Origin: Strigamia acuminata
Lineage: Eukaryota > Arthropoda > Chilopoda > Geophilomorpha > Linotaeniidae
Length of the DNA: 64,000 bases
Direction of reading: 5' to 3'
Assembly: GCA_949358305.1 (NCBI GenBank)
Contig: OX442314.1
Span: 61,079,369-61,143,368 of the forward strand
Of this stretch, positions 1 through 10,172 are shown in pieces. How positions within the stretch are numbered: the first letter of the stretch is position 1; each line of letters starts with the position of its first letter. The notes below the pieces were generated by a model. It was not told the origin of the DNA. It ran no database searches and was given only the letters and a program-made list of their open reading frames with translations. The position numbers and the translations under genes are program-made.

Positions 1-24
1 GCTGCAGCATTTCCTCAATTTGAA

Positions 25-1716
25 CTTTTCAAATGAAAAGGCAAATCTGGAGAACTTTCACTGTCAAACTTCTATTCCTATCGCGCCAAAATTCGTAATT
101 CACTGGTTTGGAATTCCGTATAACACGTGACACAATAACAGTATCGATGTCACAATTAAGCAGTTTACTACTCGGTCCGCGCGAGGACATGTAAATTACT
201 TTTTTCCGATAAAAATAATTTTTCTTTGAAAAATATTTGAAATTGATTTTTCACAACTACTTTTGAATGAAATAAAATGAAGTTATTCCAACTTTTCGTT
301 AATTGCTCACACATAACATTCCCTTTACTGTGGGATTTGCATCGAAATTCCATTTTTAAAGAACCTTTCTTTTACTTATCGCAAATAAAACATATTCAAT
401 CGTTTTTCTGATTAAACTTTAACACGTAAATTACGAACGAAATATATGATGACATTCCATTAACCTTTAGGAAAATTGACTAAATTCTTAATTTTTAGAG
501 AAAAATAATGTATCTAGAATCTTTCCTTTTCCGAATAAAATCTATGTTCAAAATAGAAGATAAATCTTGTGCAATTCTTAGTTTTTTCGAATGGAAAAAT
601 ACAACTTTTCATCAGCGGTGATTTATTTGATTTTTCCGAAAGAAAAATAATTACTTTGAAACTTATTTTCTTCGTTTAAATCAGCTATCTGATTTTAAAG
701 CTTCAATCCAATTAAAAAATATTCGCTCCGTAAATATTTCATGTGGCAAAGTTCATAGCCACAAATGGATTTGTTATTCCGGTTTTAAGAAATCATGTGG
801 GAAAATGTCCGATTAGATTACTAAAAATATTCGTTGTTTTTCAAACAGCTAAATTTCATTTAGAAATTCTCAAAATTTGGGAGACCCAAATATCGTTGGA
901 AACTTAAAACACTGTTAAATTTCCGAAAGGAAAGATTGAATGAAATCCTTTTACTTTTCCGAGGGAAAGCGTTTATCGTGATTCGTAACTTTCAATGTAA
1001 AAAATACTATTCTACGTGGTCGGCAACTTCATTCGCCGCCATTTTATATTTTCTTAATTTCCATTGTCCCGAAGGAAAAAATGTACTTTTTGTGAAAATA
1101 GTTAATTCCTTCAAATAAAGGTAATATTCATTTCGATTTGCAAATCTTTTCTGCGAAATGGAGTGTGTTGTTTTTCTCCAACAACTAAATTATCTTTGGT
1201 ACCGATGGCAGTGGAAAAATTAGTTCGCGACACTTAAATAAATCTCTACGAACCTTCTGTAACATTTCTCCGCTGTCTTTTATCTGTTGTCCGCCATAAT
1301 TTCCAAGCATTCGTTCGCACCTTGCGTTGAAGGTTTGAGTAGCTTCCCTGCTGCGTTTGATACGGAGATCGACGCGTATTGCTATGGCGCGTGGTCGCTG
1401 GCTATCGGTGTCGACGTACAGTTACAAGAAACTTAATTTCTTGTAAATATTTCCAAATAGTTGCGGTGTTTTCTTCGTTTTAACTTTTCAGGTGGAAAGA
1501 TAAATTCGTAAGAAGTCCGCCTTCTAAACTTGTATGTTTTTAGCTTTTCGAAATAAAACAAACTTCGAAAAAAATATCTGTATTCTTATTTCACTCGAAA
1601 CTTTTTTTTGATTTCTTATTTAAAATACTTCGTATTCCTTAAATTGTCGAACGAAAATAGTAAAGAGAGTTCACTAAACGTTTCCATTTCGTCAGTTTAA
1701 CTTTTCACATGAAAAT
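25..1716. repeat. Dispersed array of short palindromes, TTTTC-N4-GAAAA type
   Basis: At least ten imperfect palindromes with TTTTC on the left, about four bases between and GAAA/TAAAA on the right occur in the leader. Examples: CTTTTCAAATGAAAAG (25-40), TTTTTCTTTGAAAAA (about 219-233), TTTTTTCGAATGGAAAAA (582-599), TTTTTCCGAAAGAAAAA (631-647), TTTCCGAAAGGAAAG (920-934), CTTTTCCGAGGGAAAG (954-969), CTTTTCAGGTGGAAAG (1484-1499), CTTTTCGAAATAAAA (1544-1558) and CTTTTCACATGAAAAT (1701-1716). Two more occur in Element 1 (11884-11901 and 11913-11930). Confidence 0.6.
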
Positions 1717-1735
1717 ATAAACTGAAAATCTATTT

Positions 1736-2000
1736 GTCTGTTTTAACTAAAATTTTTTTGTTAATATCGGATTCAAGATTCGCTTTTGCAATTCGATCGA
1801 ATTAATTTGCAACCTATTTCAGTGATCGTGTGATAGGTCTATAACTTCCGAAATTCCTAGTTAAAGGACAGTTTTGGTGTTTCTCAAGAAAATAAACATG
1901 GTTTGAAACTGGTCTGTTTTTTAACTAAATCTTTTAGTTAAATATTTATCTCAAAATTCACTTTTACAATTCTATCGAATTTAATTGCAACCTAATCTCG
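1736..2000. repeat. Degenerate tandem duplication of the primer-site region
   Basis: Segments 1736-1822 and 1911-2000 align over most of their length. Both contain GTCTGTTTT, AACTAAA, a CAATTC-ATCGAATT block and GCAACCTA. The second copy ends in the functional primer site. The first ends in a decayed version (CCTATTTCAGTGATCG) that no longer matches a tRNA. The offset is about 178 bp. Confidence 0.7.
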
Positions 2001-2012
2001 GTGGGACCTCCA
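1995..2012 (-). other. Primer-binding site, tRNA-Gln type
   Basis: On the minus strand the 18 bases read TGGAGGTCCCACCGAGAT, which differs at one base from the complement of the 3' end of eukaryotic tRNA-Gln (TGGAGGTTCCACCGAGAT). It lies two bases inside the LTR, as expected for minus-strand DNA priming. Confidence 0.85.
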
Positions 2013-2014
2013 CG

Positions 2015-3711
2015 TGTGACGGTGACGACCACAACTCCCATTTAACAATGGTACCGGGAAGAGATCGCAATAAATAAACAGTGAATACAATACGAGATAA
2101 ATACAAGACAGTTTATTGTTGGCAAACAATATGGATGAGCTAAATTATACATAGGACTAATGCCGACATTTGGCAAGTTAAATCAGCTATTAAACTATAC
2201 AAAGAATTGGCCAACTGGCCCTAGAATAATATCACTACGGGTCTGGAATATGGGAGCGGTTTCCCCATCGCTCGACCTGATTATAGATGTCATCTTAAGC
2301 CGGATGGCTGTGTCCTGGAGTCCGATACGGCTTCGCTGGTTTCCTTGGTTCGCTGTGTAAACTATCGCACGTCGATAAATCGAATGATCTGAGCATTGCG
2401 GTTGACTTTGTCTGCACCGCCACAACTTTGGGAGGATATTGGTGTAAGTAAATGTATTCATTTACTTATCAATATTCCACTTATGAATTATATTTAATTC
2501 ATATCGTTGTGAATTCTTATTTAGATATTTCGGGAATAAGTTGTCGTCAACTTATCGGTTATATTGAGTTCAATATGAGATTAAGTCTTCTGACTTGATT
2601 TTGGTCCAACTGGTTGTCGAGTTTAAGTTTTGCTGTTATAAATAAAATGAAGATTAAGCTTCCCGTCGCAACACACAATTGCCATCGATTAGAATATACG
2701 CCTTGCCATGCAGAACGGTATCAAGCGTCCCCGGCGTCGCAGCACGGTCGTCCATCGAGTGGTTGACGGTACCACGTACACAGGGGTCGATAGCTCGCGG
2801 CTCCGCACAGCAGTTTTATCTCTCGCGGTACTAATAATAGACCGACTGCTTTGGCATCGAATACCATGAGAATCAGCTTGCCAAACACTTGGTGCTACTC
2901 GTGGTTACTGTAAAACAGACTGCTTTGGCACCATCAGGTGAAGGAACCGATTCTCAACAATACCGATGCTACTCGTGGTAACGGAATACGTTCATACCGA
3001 AAAAGACAACTTGGTCCTGTCCGGAGGATACTGAATTGCACAACGGCGGGTTCTCCTTCGGCGTCGCAACCGTAGACTGTAACATTTATGCAACATAATA
3101 ATCCCAGCACTTCGACTTCAATTGCCGGCGGTGGCATGATTCTGTAGAATCATGCAACGGTTCTTTGCGAATAAATCAACAAAGAACCAAAAGGTTTTTT
3201 ACGTGAACAACGAATCATATTTCTTAAGTAACAATACCAAACAGAAAATAATCAAACAGAGCTGCGGAATGGCCGATTGTTTGGGTTTATATAACCTGAC
3301 TGGATTTAAGGATTTAATCCAGTCATCCAATTGGAACATGGGTTCCACGAATCCCTCCAATCCCGTATCACCGGAAGTGGATACGGAGGAGCATTTATGC
3401 AAATTATGCTAATCCTTGTTACAACCGGAACTGGATACCCAGGACCGGAAATGGGTTCCACCAATCAGATTGATCGGTTGACCGATTGATCGCTAAACAT
3501 TCTGTCCCGCAGAAATGGAAGTTACATTGTATTTAACAATGTCAGATACTTAATATATATTTATATTAATATTTAACACAATTTATTCACTTGATTAAAT
3601 ATACGTTTATATTTAATCATGAGGTTTTCAAGTTCGTATTCGAATTTATCGCTAATTGCGATCGCGCCATCTAGTGGCAATATGGAGCATTGACAAATGC
3701 GGGTTTTAGCA
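2015..3711 (-). repeat. 5' LTR of the truncated element
   Basis: The inner end is fixed by the adjacent tRNA-Gln primer site, with a 2-base gap and TGTGACG at 2015. The outer end is less certain. There is no second copy in the window to compare with. Small ORFs inside it (such as 2195-2461 on the minus strand) look incidental. Confidence 0.65.
3664..3677 (-). promoter_or_regulatory. CTCF-like site in the truncated LTR
   Basis: The minus strand reads CCACTAGATGGCGC, which fits every position of the classical CTCF core pattern CCASYAGRKGGCRS. Binding itself is inference. Confidence 0.4.
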
Positions 3712-6700
3712 GACGAATCTTCGTAATTATGCCGTGATACTTTAGTATCATGTGGAAATTAGTGTTTATTCTTAATAAACGAACATCTTTGTATTTGAAA
3801 CATCATAAATGACTTTATTCTAGACATTTATCAGTTTTACACAGAATATTGTAAAAATACCATCATATTGGCGCAACAGCGCTTTCTTGATAGAAAATAG
3901 GCATTTATAGCCATTGTAAACCGTCATAGATGGCGCACAGACACCTATTTGGAGGCCGATGCTTCACGTTGGAGAGAGTTTTTTTACCTGGTGGTGAAGA
4001 AGGAACTTGGACTGCCGGAGAACGTCGCGGCGATAGTTCATCTGCTCGGGGAAGGCCACATTTGCGTGTTGCAGCAATTGATCGCGGACACTTTGACCGA
4101 ATTCCGCCCACATTCCGAGCATCAGCTGGGCGATGTCATTACTTATCGCACCCTTACACTCATGAAGGAGCTTGTGACAGCCGTCACCAGCTATGAGTTT
4201 TAAGGCGCGTCCAGTTAAGTGATAGTGACTTTTTCCCGAAATTGACTTTTCTGTGTGATTAACGTGACTTTTTTCCGCGTAATCGAACGCGAAGTTTAGT
4301 GCCTTTGATGCGGACATTTTTGTTTGAACAATATTTGAACTTTTTTGCCTGATTGTGATATTTTTATTTGTGTCTTTTGGTCGCGTGTAAATTTTTGAAG
4401 TGTGAGATTTGATTCGCTTGTGTTGTTGAGTCCACACGAAGCTTCGCGCCTCACCCTTGCGTTTTTGATTTTTTGTTTCCTCTTCGCGATCTTAAGATTT
4501 TGTTATTATAGTGTATATTTTCTTTTTGTATTGTTCCCGAGCGTCGCGATCTTAGTTAAGTGATTTATGCACCATGTGCATTTGTGCCTGGCGCTTGGGT
4601 TAGTATGTTCTTTTGTGTTTTTCGGCGCTTAACGCCTGTTTGTATTGTTGAGTCCACGCGATAATTCTCGCGCCTCATAGTGTTTGTTTAATTTGATTGA
4701 TCATTCCAATTGATATTTTATTTTTGTATCGCTTTTTATTGTCTTTTTGATTTTCAGACTCCAATCGAGAATAAAAACACTCTCGTCCGAGGGGTGTGTC
4801 ACGGCCCAGCATTAACGCGTAATGTAACTCTAACCAATTGTTGTATTTGTGCGCGTTTTCCGTGTGTTCCTAGCTATGATTTACTATCATTGTTTTGTTT
4901 TAACTCGTAATAAATCCTAACCCTAATATTTGAGTTTTCCTACCTTTTCACCTCATTTTGTATTCATTTTCATCCTTTGATTTGGCCTGGTGTGGCTCAA
5001 TTCAGCCACATCAGACCGGTCTAAGTTGTGTATTTCTCACTGTTACCCCTCCTGATTTCATTTAGTTTATCCATCCTAATTTAAATGTTTGAGTTACTCA
5101 CGCTTAGTCATCGCGTCAATTATTCACCAACGCGTTTGATTGGCTCAGATTTGATTACCTCATTGGCCTTACCTCTAATTCTGTATTGGATCTGGCCCAA
5201 GTTCACTTCAGAGCTGTTTCAAGCCAGATTCAATCAGAAGGTACAAGACCATGAGCTTGGTAAGAGCCTTAATTGGCCGAAGCATTTGGCAACCTTTCTC
5301 CTGTGTTAGCTCACAGTATTGACTCCATGCCATTGATTTACGCATGTTGAGTAAGATTCATTGTCATATTGCGTGTTAATTCCGCGTGTCATCTTCGAAT
5401 TCCTTTCCTTTCGTTGACCTTTCGTTATTGTGTTTTATATGCCGCTGATACACGCCAAAAGATTGGAGATTTAGTTCAAGTTGGCCATGAGTTATTATTT
5501 TGTCTTTTGTGCGCGGTTAGTGCGCGTTTACTCGGTTTGGTCGCTCCGCCATTAGGGGCCCCAACCAAACTTAGTATAAGCCACGTTAGTGTCGATTGAG
5601 TTCCACTCGTGAGCATTGCTTCTTCTATTTTATAATTTCAACAGACCCGGCAAAATTTGTGAATTGATCGAGTAAGGGGATTAGCTTGCCGCCACCCTCC
5701 AGGCTGCTAATCATTGCCCGGGCCCTTATTCGGGACCAGGCTCTCCTTGTATCGTAACCGGCGCGCCTTTCAAACGCGGTTTCACCATTATAAACAACCG
5801 GTTCATGACACATGACTGCATAGTAATTAAATACAAAAAAGTAAAAAAATACAAAAATGAAAACCAAGATCAAGACTTTTTCATGATTTATTTTTTTTGT
5901 AATTTTATCTGTTATTGTGTCAGAGTAAATTTGATGAACAGTCTTCTCCTAAACAGAAGGTGCTCTTTCTTTTTTCAATTGAGAATTTTGCTCTACCAGT
6001 CTTAGTTTATAAGTTAGAGTTGGAATGACCTTGAAGAAAAGGTCAGAGGTCAATTTTTTTCACACTTTTGAAATGCCCTCACTTAGTTTACTAGTACTAC
6101 ATTTGTTTCATTCATCTCACTCAAATGGTCTTTTCGTTATTTGACCGGCTTCGTTCATTTGGGACACCTTGTATATTTATTTTTATTTTTTTTAGTCAGA
6201 TTTTTCTACAGAAAAGTTATTTAAGTGTAAACGTGTACTTTTTTGCCACTGTCGGCAGCGGAAGTGACCAAGAGAGTGGTGGCTCACGAGATGGTCCACA
6301 CTGCCGCTCTTATTGGTCAGCTCTAATTCCAAGAGTTCTTGATACGAGTTTATATTATTAAATTATACCCGTTAGTTTTTAGAGTTGATTTCTTAATTAA
6401 ATTGCCTTTTGTGCCTTAGCTTATGATTCCTGGAAGTTCCTTTGTGTTATTCTCACTAAAACTCTCCAGTATCTTTATATGGTAGCCGTGTCTGAGACAC
6501 CAATAAACAACAATAAACCCCAATAAACACACACAACCCAAAAAATACCAATAAAACCTAAAAAACACGAAAAAACGAGAAAAACAAGAAAAAAACACCG
6601 AAAACCAAAGAAACCGAAGGAAAAACATTGCTAAAATGTCACCGCGGTCCAAGTTTTGACCTTCCGCGGTCCGGATACAGACCGCGGTCCGCCTGTTGCC

Positions 6701-6780
6701 GACCGTTGGTCTAGATGAACATTTTAAAATTCTAAAGACAATTTTTGCCAAGTTATTGGAAGCAGGACTCCGACTAGCTA
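3712..6780. other. Intergenic region with decayed repeats; no recognisable gene
   Basis: Nothing here forms a gene I can name. A 30-base block (GTTGAGTCCAC, then CGCGCCTCA) occurs at 4424-4453 and again at 4646-4677, and TCGCGATCTTA also occurs twice nearby, so 4400-4700 is a degraded direct repeat. An AGATGGCGC motif is present at 3928-3936. The GC-rich stretch at 5640-5810 is unlike its surroundings; it resembles no rRNA or tRNA I know and gives a short minus-strand frame with no clear identity. Confidence 0.5.
3949..4203 (+). CDS. Short unidentified ORF, possible gene relic
   Basis: An 84-codon frame with balanced codon use and no low-complexity sequence. The surrounding DNA turns AT-rich immediately after its stop codon. 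The predicted peptide is helical in character (for example LVVKKELGLPENVAAIV) and lacks any motif I recognise. It could be a fragment of a transposon gag or of a host exon. No promoter or splice sites are evident. A longer antisense frame (3964-4437) covers the same bases and is less protein-like. Confidence 0.25.
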   Translation: MEADASRWREFFYLVVKKELGLPENVAAIVHLLGEGHICVLQQLIADTLTEFRPHSEHQLGDVITYRTLTLMKELVTAVTSYEF

Positions 6781-6789
6781 AAAAAATTG

Positions 6790-7080
6790 CAATCGCGTTA
6801 AAACCAGCCTCGAGTTCTTTGGATTCCGTGTGGGCAAGGACGGAATAGCCCCGATGCAGTCCAAAATAGATGCGTTAATTACGATTAAACCGCCAGAAGA
6901 CATTAAACAGCGTCGCACATTTATGGGATTCGCCAATTTGACAGTCTTGACCGACCGTTAATACTGACAACCGACGCATCCCCTTATGGCTCATCCAGAC
7001 GGATTTGGATCAATGAGTTCCACGGGGTCTAGTTATGGGCATATGCCGAGTGATTGCTCAGAGCCGCAACATGCAGCAAA
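6790..7080 (+). pseudogene. Relic of Ty3-type reverse transcriptase / RNase H
   Basis: Translating the plus strand across frames gives FFGFRVGKDGIAP, then PPEDIKQRRTFMGFANL, then TTDASPYG. This is the conserved order at the end of Ty3-type reverse transcriptase and the start of RNase H. Frameshifts and stop codons separate the pieces, so it is dead. It directly adjoins a copia relic. Confidence 0.7.
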
Positions 7081-7232
7081 GACGAAGAAGAGCAATTGAT
7101 GACGAAAAGTGTAATGAAATGATGGAGAAAAATGTGTGGAAATTTCATCGACAGAAATAATACCAAAGAAGGATAAATACGCACATAGCGCTACAGAAGA
7201 GAAGATAACGCGAGTCGAAATATAAAAACTGA

Positions 7233-7650
7233 ATGGCTATTGACTCGGGGACAACAAGTCATATGATTGCAGCCAATTGGGACAGAGGATTAAGCAAGGT
7301 CTCCTCGTGGCTTGACCACCATCTTGGAGACTGTTGGATCTCCAGTCCCATGCTGACTGGCTGTGATAACTCTGTGATGAAGGTGACAATGAGATACCTT
7401 CAAGAGACCAAAAGCTACCAACTAATTTACCGAAAGGAGCAGAGGATTTTGCGATGTGAGATAGTTCTCAAAAAGCAGCCAAGCATAGCACTTTCCAGGC
7501 AAATCAATGTTGGCAGACTTTCTCGCTAAGCCGCTATCAGGATCAGCACTTAAGATTTTTTTTTAGAAAACTTAATATAGTAAACTAAGCTTTTAAGTAA
7601 TCATAATTATTGTAATTCCGCGAAATTATTACCAAAGAAGGGAGATTGTG
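7233..7650 (+). pseudogene. Ty1/copia element relic, internally deleted
   Basis: The frame opens with IDSGTTSHM, the copia protease active-site signature, and runs within a few dozen codons into MRYLQETKSYQLIY, which matches the copia RNase H region. The polyprotein middle has therefore been deleted. The copia C-terminal ADFLAKPLSG follows in another frame near 7510. A purine-rich AAGAAGGGAGA at about 7636-7646 then precedes TTGTGACGAA, consistent with the polypurine tract and start of the 3' LTR. Element 1 interrupts this at 7681, and the remainder may resume after 22060. Confidence 0.65.
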
Positions 7651-7680
7651 ACGAAATCAATTCAAGATAATTCTAATACT

Positions 7681-9425
7681 TGTGACGATTCTACTTTTGG
7701 GCTAATTTATTAGTCCTTTTGAGATAGATAATTCGGTTTATACAAGACGTTGCTAAGTTTAGCAACAACCTAACCGAGATAAGCTACGGAAGCCTTTATA
7801 AACATGAATACGTGATCGAATAGAAATAACTTACAGTTTTAGTGTGACATGACATATTTATTACTAAATATTAACAACAAAGATGGGTTCTTGACGCGTG
7901 TAAACGGGCGGCATCAACTGGTTGAGGATCCGGGCGAAGCCAGAGGGATACGGCTGACTTGCGGCATCGTCACAAATATCGCTACGGAGACGTATTTGGT
8001 CCGCAGCTCGAGTATCTAATAATGCGAAGAGCCCTTCGCATAAGTAGGAATATTCAGCAGAATATTCCATGTTCCAAATGAATAAAAGTAAAGTAATTAG
8101 TGGAATACAACAAATGAATTGTTGTATAAATATTAATTGGGCGGGGACCGTCACGACAATTGAGAGAACGTCGCGGGAGTTGTTGAGACTCCATCCGCCA
8201 GCATGCCTTACGACGACAAGATCTCGTGATCAGGCGCCGAGTATTTAATTGTGTGCTTTAACTCGCTATCGGTGGTACCAACCACCAGGTAAACATTTCT
8301 ATGGACTTACCGGGTTTAAAAGATATTGCCAATACAGGATTACCAATGCCCGAGTAATTTGTTTAACACAGTGTTGTTCAACTCCTGTTCACGGGTTACT
8401 AACCCGGAGGGTACGATGGGGCGGGGACCGTCACGACGGTCGAGAGAACCATCGCGGGAGGATTTGACTCCTCCATCCGCCAGCATGCCTTACGATGACG
8501 GGATCCGTTGATCGAGCACCGGGTAAAATATTAATCGGCCACTGCCGTTGGATTACCATTATCCAGGTAGTTATTTATCGCAACATCTGAAGATATTACT
8601 CACGGGCTACCAACCCGGCGTGTTACCTGTGCAATAGGCCTTTACCGACTTTTAACGAGCGGAAGGACCAATCGTAGAAAGACGGGAACCTGCGTGGGCT
8701 GTTTACAACAGCCATCCTGCAGCGGACTGAGGCCAGTTAGCTGAGGGACCTACTTTCATTTAGCAAGGTCGTACTGTATACGACCGTTATATTAAGCCAC
8801 CGTACGAAGTCCTACTGTCCCGTAGAACAGCTGGCTAACGTTACGGGGCCATTTCATGCGAATGCATGTCTATTACCGGAGTTAGCCTTCCCGAAATAGC
8901 CCTACAACAGCAATAACAAATAGTAATGAATACTAACTGTGGAGAGCTGAGGTGGCCTGATGTGTCGATAGAGAATAATGAAATCAAACGATAACAATTC
9001 AACTACAGACAATATACAAGTTCAGTTATCAAGCCAGGGGGGTTAGTGGGTGAGAAACTGATGCTTATATAGTTCTGTAGAACTACTAGATTGGCGACAG
9101 CCAATCAGCGTACGAATCGGCGGATTCGGGGGTCACTAGTCCGGACCTAATATATGACTATGTCCAGATGGGCCCAGTTGGGGTCCGGAAGGGTCCGATT
9201 GGTTCCCTTTGACAGGTAAGTAATGTGGATATTGATTCGATAGAATCAACATTATCAAGTAAATAATACTTAGTTTATATCGAATAAAATAGTTATATTT
9301 TATTCACCGTGTCTAAATAATTATTTATCACACTTTTTTAGTTTTATCGAGTTTGAATTACGCGCGTTTGATAAACAGCGCCATCTATTGTGAACATTGA
9401 TAAATACGGATTTGTAATCATCACA
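7681..9425 (-). repeat. Element 1 3' LTR
   Basis: 1,745 bp, nearly identical to 20316-22060 (offset 12,635). Differences seen: G/A near 8148, G/A near 8669, T/C in the AACATTATC block near 9253, and G/A near 9308. It contains an internal direct duplication of about 280 bp (8141-8400 and 8421-8660, both opening GCGGGGACCGTCACGAC), with the palindromic theme CCATCCGCCAGCATGCC repeated. A 96-codon minus-strand frame at 7864-8154 is kept in both LTRs only because the LTRs are almost identical. Confidence 0.95.
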
Positions 9426-10172
9426 CATCCCCCGGTGACAAGCATAGAGTTTACCAACTCTTCAATTGTCATTCTTAATGTATAAGAAATGTTCACCTAA
9501 TTCTATCGAATTAATCCACTTGGTAAGTATTTTATTAAACTTAATCCTGTTATTTCTTTCAGAAACTTCATCACCCGATTAGACTAATCGGCTTCCCTGT
9601 ACAACGCAACTCCCGGTTGCTAAGCGACGGAAATGAACTCGTCCGAACATGGATACATGTTCGAGAAAATACAAATTTCGATAGAAATTTTATTTCTCCG
9701 TCAAATAAACTTATTCATAGCTTATTAATCAACAAGATAATCAATAAAAATAAATTTATGCAAAACTTTATTTATCGAAAATCTAAACTACTAATTTTTT
9801 ATTACGATTGTCATAAAAATTAACGAATTTCGACTTGAAATTCTTCAACGCTTTAATCAAAGCAAAACAAACACAATTTCCACAAATAATTATGAAATTT
9901 GTAAATAAATCAAACAAACATATATTAATATGATTAGTTCAAATAAACATTCAAATTGAATTCGAAAACAAAGCAAATTAAATTGAATCCAATTTTAAAA
10001 TTAAACTATACTCGTTCGAGTATTTAATGATTAGTTCAAAATCTTGAAACAAACAAACACAATACTCGTGGGAATATTTCGTAATTGCAAAAACACAACA
10101 AACACTTGGAATATTTTTAGTCAAAAATATTTCCACTCAAAAAAAAAATAACGAATGTTAATTTTGTCCCTT
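9426..10172 (-). other. Element 1 3' non-coding block with polypurine tract
   Basis: AT-rich non-coding DNA between ORF3 and the 3' LTR. The polypurine tract, read on the minus strand, is ACCGGGGGATG at 9436-9426 and abuts the LTR. An RFX X-box-like palindrome (GTTGCTAAGCGAC) is at 9616-9628. No coding frame is supported. Confidence 0.7.
9616..9628. promoter_or_regulatory. RFX X-box-like palindrome
   Basis: GTTGCTAAGCGAC fits the RFX half-site scheme RYYNYY-N-RRNRAC. A stronger copy lies in the leader of the same element at 19602-19614. Confidence 0.35.

Larger units (their letters stand above)
1..3711 (-). mobile_element. 5' part of a Ty3-type LTR retrotransposon, truncated by the window edge
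   Basis: Read on the minus strand, this is a 5' LTR (3711 down to 2015), a primer-binding site (2012-1995) and about 2 kb of AT-rich leader running off the left edge. The LTR begins on the plus strand with TGTGACG, as in Element 1, and both LTRs carry GCGCCATCT near the distal end, so the two are probably related families. No ORF longer than about 90 codons is present, so gag and pol should lie outside the window. The outer LTR end at about 3711 is inferred from the terminal TAGCA and from comparison with Element 1; it could be off by tens of bases. No target duplication can be checked because the other end is missing. Confidence 0.75.

Noticed and set aside
5640-5810. rRNA or tRNA fragment
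   Set aside because: GC-rich block looked RNA-like, but no conserved rRNA segment or tRNA cloverleaf could be recognised.
7864-8154. 96-codon ORF present twice (also 20499-20789)
   Set aside because: Both copies lie in the two near-identical LTRs, so their preservation says nothing about coding.
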